Source: JAPLMW01 sp964619675
GTDB taxonomy: Bacteria > Planctomycetota > Phycisphaerae > Sedimentisphaerales > UBA12454
Length of the DNA: 64,000 nucleotides
Assembly (NCBI GenBank): GCA_964619675.1
Contig: CAZUEO010000009.1
Location: 1 to 64,000, forward strand
Direction of reading: 5' to 3'
The notes beneath the pieces are model-generated. The model did no database searches. It was not told the DNA's origin and worked only from the letters and a program-made list of their open reading frames with translations. The position numbers and the translations under genes were made by a program. This document shows, piece after piece, positions 16,948-26,268 of this stretch (its first letter is position 1; each line of letters opens with the position of its first letter).

Positions 16948-18993
16948 TAAGAAACTTCCAACCTGATATACGATAAGGGTAACAATGTAAGCTAATGCAG
17001 TAAGGCCTGCCCATTGGAACAGCGCCCAGCCCCATCTGCCTGTTTCCGCCCGCGTAATTGCCAGAGTTGCGACACAGGGCGCGCTTATCAGGCAAAACAA
17101 CATAATACAAAATGCCTGCAATGGTGTGTAATCTTCCCTTAATTTCGCGCGAAGAACTGAAACGTCCTCATGCTCACTTATCGCATAGGTAATGCTCATC
17201 TGGGCAACAAATACTTCCTTGGCTGCAACAGCACCAATAAGGGCAGTTACCACTTTTCGGTCAAAACCGAGCGGTTTAAAAACCGGCCCAAGAACAGTTG
17301 CCACTCTTCCAATTATTGAATACTCAAGTCTTTTCTGCCCGGCAATTTGAGATTTTATTTCCTTACCCGGCTTGGGAAAATTACCAGCAAACCATAAAAT
17401 AATTGATATAACCAGAATAATTGTGCCGGCCTTTTTCAGATACAGCCAGCCTCTTTCCCACATATGAATCAGGACCGCCCGCAATGTCGGCATTCTGTAT
17501 GGCGGCAGCTCCATCACAAACGGTACTGTTTCACCCTTAAGCAGCGTGCTTCTTAAAATTTTTGCCGATATAACGGCAAGGGCAATGCCAATAAAATAAA
17601 TCAGCAGCATTACCGCACCCCGCCACTTTAGAGCAAAAAATGCAGGTATAAAAAGTGCATAAATGGTTATTCTTGCTCCGCAACTGAACAGAGGTAATAC
17701 CAATATCGTCGTGATTTTGTTCCTGCGGTTTTCAAGTATTCTGCAGGCCATAATGGCAGGTACAGTGCAACCGAAACCGATGAGCATCGGGATAAAGCTT
17801 TTCCCGTGCAACCCGATTTTGTGCATTATCCTGTCGGTAACAAATGCCGCCCTTGCCATATATCCGGTTCCTTCAAGAATTGCAATTGCCATAAAGAGCA
17901 AAAGAATATTAGGCAAAAAAATGACTATACTCCCCACGCCGTCTATAATACCATCGGTAAGCAGCGACCTGACAAGACTTTCCTGGCCGGCAGGCCACAG
18001 GCCGGCGACAAATCTCGAAAGCAGGCCGAAAAGATATTCAAGAGCAGCCATCGGGTATTTGCCGATTCTGAAAGTAAGGTCAAAAACTATATACATCAGA
18101 ATAATAAAAATCGGCAATCCAAAGATTCTGTGCGTAATTACCACATCAATCATATCGCTTCGGCTGTGTCTGATTTCAATGGTGTTTTTTACCGCTTCCT
18201 GACAGGCACCGGAAATAAAGCCATACCTTCTGTCGGCAATTATAATTTCCGGTTCTTCGCCAAAAATGGTCCGGAGGTGTTTAATGCTGTCCTGGACGGT
18301 ACCAGGAATTTCAGAATCCTGAATTTCTTTTATGATTTCTTCATCCTGTTCAAGAAGTTTTATAGCGACCCATCTGCCGTTATATCTTTCCAGAAGTTTT
18401 TTTTCTGCCTGCAGCTTTTGCACTAATTTTTCAAGTTCATCTTCAATTTCTTTGCCGTATTTAATCCTGACAGCGAAATTATTTTGCTGTTGCGATGTCT
18501 CGACTACCGCTTTAAGCAATTCATCTATACCTTGCTGTTTATTTCCTACGGTTTGGACGATTCTTGTGCCAAGCAGAATTGAAAGTTTCCCGATATCAAA
18601 AACAAGCCCCCTGCGATTGGCGATATCGCTCATATTAAAGGCAAGAACCAGCGGCACATTAAGCTCCAGAAGCTGGACGGCAAGATAGAGACTTCTTTCG
18701 ACATTCGAGGCATCGATAACATCGACCACAACATCAGGCTTTTGTTCAACAATAAAATTTCTTGCCACAAGCTCTTCATCTGAGTACGCGGTAAGGCTGT
18801 AGGTTCCCGGCAGGTCAATAACCTCCAGTTCGCAGCCTTGATAAAAGCACTTGCCCTGTTTTTTTTCAACGGTAACGCCGGGCCAGTTGCCGACATGCTG
18901 GCGCATACCGGTAAGCGAATTGAAAATAGTCGTTTTCCCGCTGTTTGGATTGCCGGCAAGTGCAACGGTAATTTTTTTCGCCGCTTCAGTCAA
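16939..18993 (-). CDS. feoB: ferrous iron transporter FeoB
   Basis: GTP-dependent Fe(II) importer of the inner membrane. It has 684 residues, somewhat shorter than E. coli FeoB. The N-terminal G domain has G1 GNPNSGKTT (about 14-22), DLPGTYSL (G3) and AFNMSD (G4, normally NxxD). The C-terminal half has about eight to ten membrane helices with the gate motifs VTDRIMHKIGLHGKSFIP and GCTVPAI. It starts eight bases after feoA in the operon regulator-feoA-feoB. Confidence 0.96.
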   Translation of the reverse strand: MTEAAKKITVALAGNPNSGKTTIFNSLTGMRQHVGNWPGVTVEKKQGKCFYQGCELEVIDLPGTYSLTAYSDEELVARNFIVEQKPDVVVDVIDASNVERSLYLAVQLLELNVPLVLAFNMSDIANRRGLVFDIGKLSILLGTRIVQTVGNKQQGIDELLKAVVETSQQQNNFAVRIKYGKEIEDELEKLVQKLQAEKKLLERYNGRWVAIKLLEQDEEIIKEIQDSEIPGTVQDSIKHLRTIFGEEPEIIIADRRYGFISGACQEAVKNTIEIRHSRSDMIDVVITHRIFGLPIFIILMYIVFDLTFRIGKYPMAALEYLFGLLSRFVAGLWPAGQESLVRSLLTDGIIDGVGSIVIFLPNILLLFMAIAILEGTGYMARAAFVTDRIMHKIGLHGKSFIPMLIGFGCTVPAIMACRILENRRNKITTILVLPLFSCGARITIYALFIPAFFALKWRGAVMLLIYFIGIALAVISAKILRSTLLKGETVPFVMELPPYRMPTLRAVLIHMWERGWLYLKKAGTIILVISIILWFAGNFPKPGKEIKSQIAGQKRLEYSIIGRVATVLGPVFKPLGFDRKVVTALIGAVAAKEVFVAQMSITYAISEHEDVSVLRAKLREDYTPLQAFCIMLFCLISAPCVATLAITRAETGRWGWALFQWAGLTALAYIVTLIVYQVGSFLLG

Positions 18994-19001
18994 AGGTGCT
19001 G

Positions 19002-19253
19002 CTAACCCCCTGTCGGTTTCACAAAAATCTTGGCTGCCATACCCTTGCCGAGAATTATTCGAGCGCCTTTTAAATCAATCACGAAAGGCCCGGGGTGACC
19101 GTTATTAACTATTCTAAACTGGACACCGGGCAAAAGCCCCATTGCGGCAAGTCTTGCCTTCAACCCCCTGCCGGCTTCGATTCTTAATAATCGAACTTGT
19201 GTGCCGCTGGCTGCCTTTCTCAATGAAATCTGTGCTTGAACAACCATAGTCAA
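19002..19253 (-). CDS. feoA: FeoA-family iron transport accessory protein
   Basis: An 83-residue SH3-like protein that works with FeoB in Fe(II) uptake. The core LRIEAGRGLKARLAAMGLLPGVQFRIVNNG matches FeoA, and the C-terminal GARIILGKGMAAKIFV is the usual closing strand. Its GTG/ATG region overlaps the end of the upstream regulator by four bases and feoB follows after eight bases. Confidence 0.9.
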   Translation of the reverse strand: MTMVVQAQISLRKAASGTQVRLLRIEAGRGLKARLAAMGLLPGVQFRIVNNGHPGPFVIDLKGARIILGKGMAAKIFVKPTGG

Positions 19254-19702
19254 ACGCCTTTTGCCCTGCAGAACTTCTGAAACTCGGCTGCTATATCGGC
19301 GCCTTTTTTGCTGTATTTTTCAGAAAATTCCGTGAAATTTAATAGTTTTGAAATAACAACAGGCCCTAAAGCGTGTTCAGCTCGACAGGCAGCCTGTTCT
19401 GCGGCCTGCTGCTGGACACCGAGAACATTCACAAAAAAAGATTCGATAATAGTATGCCTGCCGGCAACTGCCTTGGCCTCTTTTCCGCCTTGTTCTGTCA
19501 AAGTAACAAAACCATAAGGCTTGTAATTTACTAACCCCTTGCTGTACAAAAGCTTAAGCGCACCGGTAACCGAAGCTCTCGATACCTGCAAACTGCGGGC
19601 AATATCTCTGCTTCTGGCTACTTTAAAATCCCTGGTTAGATTGTATATAGCCTCAAGATAATCTTCCAGCGATGCACTTAATTTCTTCTTAATGGATGTC
19701 AT
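19250..19702 (-). CDS. DtxR/MntR-family metal-dependent repressor
   Basis: Metal-sensing winged-helix repressor. The start at 19702 (MTSIKKKLSASLEDYLEAIY) gives 150 residues. The open frame to 19741 is excluded because it would start upstream of the predicted transcript. The SASLEDYLEAIYNL opening and the helix-turn-helix (RSRDIARSLQVSRASVTGAL, about 30-50) are typical. The metal-binding/dimer domain follows, with no C-terminal SH3 domain (that fold is supplied separately by FeoA). It probably represses its own operon: a palindrome lies in the promoter spacer. Fe(II) is the likely co-repressor, inferred from the feoAB partners. Confidence 0.9.
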   Translation of the reverse strand: MTSIKKKLSASLEDYLEAIYNLTRDFKVARSRDIARSLQVSRASVTGALKLLYSKGLVNYKPYGFVTLTEQGGKEAKAVAGRHTIIESFFVNVLGVQQQAAEQAACRAEHALGPVVISKLLNFTEFSEKYSKKGADIAAEFQKFCRAKGV

Positions 19703-19724
19703 AATCGACCTTTTAACTGTTACT

Positions 19725-19753
19725 AATATAGTTAGTTGCACCTAACTTGTCAA
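19725..19753 (-). promoter_or_regulatory. feo operon promoter with operator in its spacer
   Basis: Read on the minus strand: TTGACA (plus 19748-19753), 17 bases, TATATT (plus 19725-19730). The spacer is almost entirely filled by the near-palindrome GTTAGGTGCAACTAAC (plus 19731-19746, 14 of 16 symmetric), which resembles DtxR/IdeR-type boxes. Binding there would block RNA polymerase directly. The leader to the ATG at 19702 is about 15 bases. Confidence 0.75.
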
Positions 19754-19831
19754 ATGCTTTTTATTTTATTAAGCCCTTTACAGACAATAACAAATGCGTA
19801 AAATCTTCACAGACAGGTCTTTACGTTTTTA

Positions 19832-19861
19832 TTGTCTTTTTTTAGAATACTCCGATATAAT
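19832..19861 (+). promoter_or_regulatory. candidate promoter of the plus-strand glycan block
   Basis: TTGTCT (19832-19837), an 18-base spacer and TATAAT (19856-19861). It gives a leader of about 34 bases to the glycosyltransferase at 19902. Confidence 0.5.
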
Positions 19862-19901
19862 TTAGTGTTCCATAAAAACATACAATTGGAAGAATAACTA
19901 T

Positions 19902-20876
19902 ATGCGAAACAATCTGGAAATATCGGTAGTTATCCCGGTTTTTGACGAGCAGGAGAATCTGGAAAATATATATCAGCAGGTTTCGGATTCCCTGCAAAAC
20001 AAGTACTCATTTGAGATAATATTCATAGATGACGGCAGCACAGATGGCAGTCGAAAAGTTCTTGAGAAGATACACCTTAAAGACTCAAAAGTGAAAGTAA
20101 TAATATTCCGCCGAAATTTCGGTCAGACTGCGGCGATGAGCGCAGGTTTCGACCACGCGAAAGGCCAGATAATAGTTCCGCTCGATGCCGATGGCCAGAA
20201 TGACCCTGCGGATATTCCGGCGCTGGTAGAGAGGCTAAAGGAAGGCTATGATATAGTAAGCGGCTGGCGAAAAGACCGAAAGGACAGAACCATCAGCAGA
20301 AAAATCCCGTCAGTAATGGCTAACTGGCTGATTGGAAAAATGACCGGCGTTAAACTTCATGATTATGGATGCAGCCTTAAGGCATACAAACGCGAAGTAC
20401 TTGAAACGATTAACTTATACGGCGAGATGCACAGATTTATACCTGCAATTGCAAGCTGGTCAGGTGCAAGAATTACGGAAATGGTTGTAAATCATCGGCC
20501 AAGAGTTGCCGGCGTCGCAAAATACGGCCTTGAAAGGACAATGAAGGTATTTCTTGACCTTATGACGGTCAAGTTTTTAGGTTCTTATGCCACTAAACCC
20601 ATATATATATTCGGCGGCTTGGGGGTTTTCAGCAGTATAGGCGCTATCATCTGCAGCTTTATCGTATTATATATGAAATTTATAAGCGAGGAACACCTTG
20701 GAATGAACCGCAACCCACTTCTGCTGCTTACGGCAATTCTTATAATCACGACCATTCAGCTTATACTTATGGGGCTGCTTGCAGAAATGATTGTAAGAAC
20801 TTATCACGAATCTCAAAAACGACCGATATACGTGATTCGAGAAATCCTCGAGTCAGCCGTCGGAGACGGTAAATGA
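19902..20876 (+). CDS. family 2 glycosyltransferase with C-terminal membrane anchor (DPM/ArnC/GtrB-like)
   Basis: A 324-residue enzyme expected to transfer a sugar from a nucleotide sugar onto undecaprenyl phosphate on the cytosolic face. The GT-A core shows SVVIPVFDEQENL, FIDDGSTDGS (about 46-55), LDADGQNDP (DXD region, about 97-105) and RKDRKDRTISR. Two membrane helices follow (about 228-260 and 270-300), as in GtrB and ArnC. It overlaps the next gene (a large membrane glycosyltransferase) by four bases. That pairing fits a lipid-linked sugar donor made here and used by the neighbour. Confidence 0.88.
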   Translation: MRNNLEISVVIPVFDEQENLENIYQQVSDSLQNKYSFEIIFIDDGSTDGSRKVLEKIHLKDSKVKVIIFRRNFGQTAAMSAGFDHAKGQIIVPLDADGQNDPADIPALVERLKEGYDIVSGWRKDRKDRTISRKIPSVMANWLIGKMTGVKLHDYGCSLKAYKREVLETINLYGEMHRFIPAIASWSGARITEMVVNHRPRVAGVAKYGLERTMKVFLDLMTVKFLGSYATKPIYIFGGLGVFSSIGAIICSFIVLYMKFISEEHLGMNRNPLLLLTAILIITTIQLILMGLLAEMIVRTYHESQKRPIYVIREILESAVGDGK

Positions 20877-22738
20877 CAATGGGCAGGGTAAAGGGCAGAC
20901 CGGTGCATAAAGATAAGAAACCGGCTGCAGTAACAGGCAAATCCGGCTCGGAGCTGACTGCAATTATCCTTGTTGCGATTCTTGCAGGAATACCATTTGG
21001 AATCGGCCGATATCTCGAGCTCAACTACCCTGACCCATACGACAGCGCTGCTAATGTTTATTCTGCACAACATATCCTCAATGGGGCAAGAATCGGGATT
21101 GATGAAAAGCCAAGCGCTGCTCTGGGAACATTATTAGTCAATATTTTAGGCGTTTGGCTACTGGGGTTCAGGGAATTAGGACCTAAACTGATTCAAATGA
21201 TTTGTCAAGCAAGCGCTTTAATAGCAATGTATATTGCTCTGCGGAAACTGCTTGGCAAACTGCCGGCGGCTGTCAGTGTAATCGTTGCTTCAATTTATAT
21301 CTCATCCCCTCTTATCGCCAAGTTCGGTAATGTCAAAGAGCAATATATGATAACTTGTATGGTAACGGCGATGAGTCTGTTTGTGCTCAGACAAACAGGT
21401 GGAAGCTGGTGGTACAGCTTTCTGGCCGGTGCCATTGTCAGTTGGGCACCCCTTTTCAAGGAGACAGGCTTATCCGCAATAGGAGCAATCGGGTTATTTG
21501 TAATACTGCAACCGATATTCCGTCACAGAACATGGAAACAGACTGGGATTGATATTGCCCTGCTGCTGGCCGGTGCAACAGCAGCAATGGCACCCTTGTA
21601 CGTCTGGATAATCGGATGGAAGGTTCAAATATCATTACCGTATTCATTTGTGTGGGAGAATGTCAAAGGACTCCTACCAGGACACCAGGCATTGCCACAG
21701 GCGGACACTTATGTCTCGTCACTAAGGGCAACGATACCTTTTTCCCAGCAGTGGCCGCGGGTACTTCGATTTTATCTCGCCTTGTGTCTGCCGGTCTCGC
21801 TGGCTCTTGGTTCAATCGCTGCAAGAATTGGAAAAATGGTATTAAATCCCTCGAAAAAATCCGAACCCGCAATTGTCGGACGCGATTATGACCGGTTCGT
21901 TCTGCTGTTTGCAATCTGGTGGATTCTTGATATGGCTTTTGTCTGGATAAGCCCGGCCTCTTATGAGCAGTATTACCTGCCGTTAACCGCCTCCGGTGCA
22001 ATGACAGGCGGTTATCTCATAGCCGTCTGGCGAGACAAACTTATCAGTGCAGTATTCAAAACCAAATGGGTTATTACTGGAATCGGCAGTCTTATTCTGA
22101 TGGTGATTATGTCCTGGCATATATTCTTCGGTCTGCCGAGAAGTCCGTACTCAGGTATAAAGTACCCTGCAAAACGAAACGGTTACGTTCAGCGATGGAA
22201 TGAAGTCTGGCACCGCAAGCACGCGGGCTGGAAAGGGCCTTGGGAGATTGCGGGTGAGTATGTCCGCGACCATACACAGCCGAGCGATAAAATTTATGTA
22301 TGGGGCTGGGTGCCGAGCATATATCTGTCGGCACAAAGGTTCTGTCCTGCTCCCAAAGCCTTTGAAAGTGAAATGCACACACGACCTCCCGAGCAGCTCG
22401 AACAGATAATCGATGGACTGCTCGGCTACTTTAACAAAGAAATGCCCAAATATATCGTGGACAGCAGAAAACAGCATTTGCCGCTGGACCGGCTTAAATT
22501 CGAGCTTTGGCCTATTGTAAACTATTCCAGCCGAGGACAACCGCAGTTTTTACAGCTTGACCCGCAAATAGTGGCCGAATTTGAAAGGCAATGGGAGCAG
22601 ATAACACGGGACAGATTTGGAAACGATGAGGCTCGTAGATTCGAGATTATGGGCAAATTCAGAAAATTCATTAGAGAAAATTACGATATAGTCCAGATGT
22701 TCGGCAATTGTGTTGTTTTCAAACTGAAGAAAAAATAA
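20873..22738 (+). CDS. multi-pass membrane protein, GT39/ArnT-like glycosyltransferase
   Basis: A 621-residue protein with about ten hydrophobic segments after a basic N-terminus. The first external loop contains YPDPYDSAANVYSAQHILNG, where the acidic residues resemble the catalytic loop of lipid-phosphate-sugar-dependent GT-C enzymes. A soluble C-terminal part (about 450-621) contains KIYVWGWVPSIYLSAQRFCP. It probably transfers a sugar from an undecaprenyl carrier on the periplasmic side. The exact family is not certain. It is coupled to the upstream GT2 by an ATGA overlap; the next gene begins directly after its stop. Confidence 0.7.
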   Translation: MTMGRVKGRPVHKDKKPAAVTGKSGSELTAIILVAILAGIPFGIGRYLELNYPDPYDSAANVYSAQHILNGARIGIDEKPSAALGTLLVNILGVWLLGFRELGPKLIQMICQASALIAMYIALRKLLGKLPAAVSVIVASIYISSPLIAKFGNVKEQYMITCMVTAMSLFVLRQTGGSWWYSFLAGAIVSWAPLFKETGLSAIGAIGLFVILQPIFRHRTWKQTGIDIALLLAGATAAMAPLYVWIIGWKVQISLPYSFVWENVKGLLPGHQALPQADTYVSSLRATIPFSQQWPRVLRFYLALCLPVSLALGSIAARIGKMVLNPSKKSEPAIVGRDYDRFVLLFAIWWILDMAFVWISPASYEQYYLPLTASGAMTGGYLIAVWRDKLISAVFKTKWVITGIGSLILMVIMSWHIFFGLPRSPYSGIKYPAKRNGYVQRWNEVWHRKHAGWKGPWEIAGEYVRDHTQPSDKIYVWGWVPSIYLSAQRFCPAPKAFESEMHTRPPEQLEQIIDGLLGYFNKEMPKYIVDSRKQHLPLDRLKFELWPIVNYSSRGQPQFLQLDPQIVAEFERQWEQITRDRFGNDEARRFEIMGKFRKFIRENYDIVQMFGNCVVFKLKKK

Positions 22739-23875
22739 ATGAATATCTTAATGTTGAATTATGAATTTCCTCCCATAGGAGGTGGTGCAGGTAAAGTGCA
22801 TCTGAATATGCTCAGGGAATACTCAAAACAAAAAGACCTGAACATCGACGTATTGACCTCGGCACCACAACCATCAAATCTCATTATCGAATTTTCTGAT
22901 AACGTAAATATTCATAAAGTCGGTATTCATAAAAAAAATCTGCATTTCTGGAGAAAAACAGAAATTCTTGAGTGGATTATCAAGGCCGGCCATTATTATA
23001 AAAAACTGATTAAGCACAAAAAATACGACCTGGTTCATTCTTTTTTCGGATTTCCTACAGGCTGGTTCTGCTATAAAAGCAGAAACAAGCTGCCTTATAT
23101 GGTTTCACTAAGAGGTTCGGATGTTCCCGGCAAAAATTTAAGATTTGCATTCGAATACAAGCTGCTGGGAATCATATTTAAAGCTATCTGGAGAAACGCT
23201 TCTGTCCTGATAGCATGCAGTAAGGGATTAAAGCAAAGAGCATTAAAATTTTACCCTCAGGCAAAGATAGATGTTGTGCCAAACGGTGTTGACATCGAAA
23301 AATTTCACCCTGCACCAGAAAACAAGGTAAAAAAATCCAACATAATCAGTCTTATCACCGTCGGCAGACTAAGTATTACCAAAAGAGTCGACATTTTAAT
23401 CGATGCGGTCAAAATTCTTGTCGAGCAGGAGAAAAACGTCAAGTTGCTCATTGTCGGCGGAGGCTCCCTTAAAGATTCTCTTGAAAAAATTACCGTTCAG
23501 AAAAATCTTGCGGATTTTATTGAATTCAAAGGAATCGTAGATTCACAGGAAATGCCCCGGCTTTACCAAAATAATGACCTGTATATCAGTGCTACTATGC
23601 AGGAGGGAATGAGCAACGCTATGCTCGAGGCAATGGCGTGCGGTTTGCCAATTATAACAACGCCATGCGAAGGTATTGACGAACTGATAAAGAATAACGG
23701 TATAATAGTCAGCCAAGAATCGGCAGAGGCAATTGCAAAAGCGATATCAGGGCTGGTTATGGATACCGAGAAGATGGAATCAATGTCCAAAGCGGCAAGA
23801 AAACACTCCGAAAACTTTACCTGGGAATCTGTTTCGCAGGCTTATCTGAAACTTTACAAGAAAATTTTACCGTGA
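22739..23875 (+). CDS. family 4 glycosyltransferase
   Basis: A 378-residue GT-B fold enzyme. The N-terminus has NYEFPPIGGGAGKVH, a typical acceptor-side glycine loop. The donor half shows VPNGVDIEKFHP (about 180), TVGRLSITKRVDILIDA and the E-x7-E motif region EGMSNAMLEAMACGLPII (about 289-306). It is retaining and NDP-sugar dependent, and probably cytosolic or peripheral. It begins immediately after the upstream membrane gene and overlaps the next by four bases. Confidence 0.9.
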   Translation: MNILMLNYEFPPIGGGAGKVHLNMLREYSKQKDLNIDVLTSAPQPSNLIIEFSDNVNIHKVGIHKKNLHFWRKTEILEWIIKAGHYYKKLIKHKKYDLVHSFFGFPTGWFCYKSRNKLPYMVSLRGSDVPGKNLRFAFEYKLLGIIFKAIWRNASVLIACSKGLKQRALKFYPQAKIDVVPNGVDIEKFHPAPENKVKKSNIISLITVGRLSITKRVDILIDAVKILVEQEKNVKLLIVGGGSLKDSLEKITVQKNLADFIEFKGIVDSQEMPRLYQNNDLYISATMQEGMSNAMLEAMACGLPIITTPCEGIDELIKNNGIIVSQESAEAIAKAISGLVMDTEKMESMSKAARKHSENFTWESVSQAYLKLYKKILP

Positions 23876-24783
23876 AAACATTCTGCATAACAATCGATAC
23901 CGAACCGGATTGCGATATTCACTGGAAAAGATCGCAGCCACTATCCTTCGAGTCTGTTTTGTCCGGCATTCCTTATATTCTACGGCCTATCTGGGATTTA
24001 TATGGAATCAGGCCGGTATATTTCGTTTCTCCGGAAGTAATCAACAACAATCAATGCTGCCAGGCACTAAAAAACGAAATTAAATCAGGAGCAGAAATAG
24101 GCACGCACCTGCATTCGGAGTATGTAGAGCCCCAGATAAAACATAATCAGGCAGATGGAACTGCAAGCGATGAATTTCCCTGCTTTGCTTACAGTGAGGC
24201 AATAGAATTTGAAAAAATAAAAAATCTTACCAACTCAATAAAGCAGAATTTAAATATTCAGCCTGTTTCCTACAGAGCCGCAAGATACGGAGCGGATTTA
24301 TCAACTATAAAATCTCTTGAGAAACTGGGCTATAAAGTGGATAGTTCCGTTACGCCGAACATTAACTGGTCTTCTATCGGAGGGCCAGACCATTCAGCCG
24401 CATTAAAACAGCCATATTTCGTTAACCACGAAAACCTATATCGCGCCGGCAATATGAAAATCCTTGAAGTGCCAATCACTATTTCGAAAAAACGACTGCC
24501 TTTGCTGCCTGACAAATGGCTGTTTTACCGCTGGCTAAGACCGAGCCATATGACCATTTTTGAGATGAAAATGGTAGTAAACGAGCTTCTTGCCAATTTT
24601 GAAAATCCCGTTTTAAATATGATGTTTCATTCAATGGAAATAATTGTCGGCAAAACGCCGTTTGTGCGCACTAAGTTTGAACAAAAATTTTTCCTGCGAA
24701 GACTTGAAAAAATCATACAATATATGACAAAAAAGGACTTCAGAAATAAAACTCTTAAAGAAATTTACGATGAAAAATTATGA
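23872..24783 (+). CDS. polysaccharide-deacetylase-like (NodB-fold) protein
   Basis: A 303-residue protein starting with GTG, overlapping the preceding stop. ITIDTEPDCD (about 6-15) and GTHLHSEYVEP (about 80-90) correspond to the NodB motif 1 Asp and motif 2 His pair. SYRAARYGAD (about 138) is motif 3. No signal peptide is visible. The acceptor is unknown; it may deacetylate a lipid-linked glycan. It overlaps the following methyltransferase by 14 bases. Confidence 0.75.
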   Translation: MKTFCITIDTEPDCDIHWKRSQPLSFESVLSGIPYILRPIWDLYGIRPVYFVSPEVINNNQCCQALKNEIKSGAEIGTHLHSEYVEPQIKHNQADGTASDEFPCFAYSEAIEFEKIKNLTNSIKQNLNIQPVSYRAARYGADLSTIKSLEKLGYKVDSSVTPNINWSSIGGPDHSAALKQPYFVNHENLYRAGNMKILEVPITISKKRLPLLPDKWLFYRWLRPSHMTIFEMKMVVNELLANFENPVLNMMFHSMEIIVGKTPFVRTKFEQKFFLRRLEKIIQYMTKKDFRNKTLKEIYDEKL

Positions 24784-25393
24784 AAGATATAAATCCGTAA
24801 GCACTGCCGATTACGACAAAAAGACTTTTATGTTCTGGCTTTGCCGAGTACCTTCAGACAAAAAAATACTCCCATACATATCCGGTCTGAAGAATAAAAA
24901 AATCCTCGATGTCGGTCTTGGCACAGGCTATTACGCAAAAATGCTAATTAAAAATAACAACGTCATCGGTGTCGACCAGAACATCCATCTTTGCAGATTG
25001 CCTATCCGGCTGTATCAAGGTGATGCAACACAGCTTTCAAAAATCGTTAAAAGCGAAAAATTTGATGTTGTGTTTTCGACGTGGATGACGGAATATTTGA
25101 ATCCTGAACAATTAAGTGCCTTCTTAAGTGAGGCCAAAAAAGTTTTAAACGAAAATGGAACATTCATCAGCACATTTATTTCAAATTATTGTTTAGGCTA
25201 CGCCTATATAAAACTTGCAAAAACATTGAAGAATATCGATAAATATTACTATAGTAAAAAACAGATATTGGAACTCATCAGCCAGGCAGGCTTCAAAGAT
25301 ATCGAAATCATCAATATAAACTCCTGGCTGAATATTCCATGGGCTTATATGGTAACTGCAGAAAAAATGGTAGATGTTCTGGCGGCAATTTGA
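24770..25393 (+). CDS. class I SAM-dependent methyltransferase
   Basis: A 207-residue protein with the class I fold: KKILDVGLGTGYYAKML (motif I, about 43-59), NNVIGVDQNIHLC (motif II), then a motif IV-like DVVFSTWMTEYL. The substrate is not evident; the position in the glycan block suggests sugar or lipid methylation. The start overlaps the deacetylase by 14 bases. Confidence 0.8.
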   Translation: MKNYERYKSVSTADYDKKTFMFWLCRVPSDKKILPYISGLKNKKILDVGLGTGYYAKMLIKNNNVIGVDQNIHLCRLPIRLYQGDATQLSKIVKSEKFDVVFSTWMTEYLNPEQLSAFLSEAKKVLNENGTFISTFISNYCLGYAYIKLAKTLKNIDKYYYSKKQILELISQAGFKDIEIININSWLNIPWAYMVTAEKMVDVLAAI

Positions 25394-25462
25394 TAACATG
25401 GTGCATTATAATTGATGTGTAAATTAAAAAAAATCATAAGGTGGTTTTAAGGAGATAGAAAA

Positions 25463-26176
25463 TTGGTCAAACAGCTAAACAGCAATGAAAACAAACGGTT
25501 ATTTGAGGGAATGCCAGACCATGAATATTCAGGCGACCTGATATGTAACGTGATTGCAGGTATGTCTCGGGCATATACGAAGGGCAAAGTGCTCGATGTA
25601 GGGGCTGGAACAGGGGCCTTGCTTAAAGCAATCAAAGCCAAGGTTGCTATTGGTATTGGTATTGGTATTGGTATTGGTATTGGTATTGATCTTGCTCCAA
25701 AATCCGAAGCTGTCCAACGTGGCGATTGCACACACCTTGATTTTGGCGATTGCAGTTTTGACACCGTCTTTTGCACAGATGTCATTGAACACCTATCTGA
25801 TAAAGATTTAGCCGCCTGTCTAACCGAAATACACCGAGTATTAAAACCTGGCGGACACGCAATATTTACCACGAACAACAATGAGCGGTTAGAACAGCGG
25901 GCAGTTTGTTGCCCGGAATGTGGATGCCGATTTCACGCCATAGGTCATTGCCAGGTTTTTAATGAGGAAAGAATAAGGGATGTGTTTCCAAAACTTGGAT
26001 TTAAAATTTGCAAAGTTCGGGTAGCCAATTTCGGTTTTATAGCGACCTTTGGCTGGATGGCCAAGTTATTTTATTTACTACGGTTACACAAATTAAAACC
26101 AGTCTACAGAATTACAAGTGATATGTTTTTTGCGGCAAAAAAAATGGGGCCAAATCAAATAGATATTAAGCAATAG
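25463..26176 (+). CDS. class I SAM methyltransferase with a (GI)n expansion
   Basis: A 237-residue methyltransferase starting with TTG; AAGGAG lies about eight bases upstream. Motif I is VLDVGAGTGALLKAI (about 44-58). The second strand, which normally reads like VxGIDLAP, is expanded to a run of alternating Gly and Ile by six perfect TATTGG units (25648-25683). FDTVFCTDVIEHLSD (motif IV) and the RVLKPGGHAIFTT segment are typical of UbiE/Methyltransf_11 enzymes. A C-x2-C...H cluster (CCPECGCRFHAIGH, about 151-164) suggests a bound metal. Confidence 0.8.
   Translation: MVKQLNSNENKRLFEGMPDHEYSGDLICNVIAGMSRAYTKGKVLDVGAGTGALLKAIKAKVAIGIGIGIGIGIGIDLAPKSEAVQRGDCTHLDFGDCSFDTVFCTDVIEHLSDKDLAACLTEIHRVLKPGGHAIFTTNNNERLEQRAVCCPECGCRFHAIGHCQVFNEERIRDVFPKLGFKICKVRVANFGFIATFGWMAKLFYLLRLHKLKPVYRITSDMFFAAKKMGPNQIDIKQ
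25648..25683 (+). repeat. hexanucleotide microsatellite (TATTGG)6
   Basis: Six perfect TATTGG units, followed by TATTGA, lie inside the methyltransferase gene. They encode alternating Ile and Gly in the SAM-binding strand. Because the unit is six bases long, copy-number change keeps the frame and lengthens or shortens the strand. Confidence 0.9.
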
Positions 26177-26268
26177 TCAAAAAAGATTTACTATAATCTC
26201 TAAAAAAATATCATAAAAAGCAATACATAATATCCTGAGACGTAAATATTGTCAGGTATCTTTGAGGA

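Noticed and set aside
25648..25683. Microsatellite as an on/off phase-variation switch
   Set aside because: The unit is six bases, so gain or loss of a unit never shifts the frame; only length tuning is possible.
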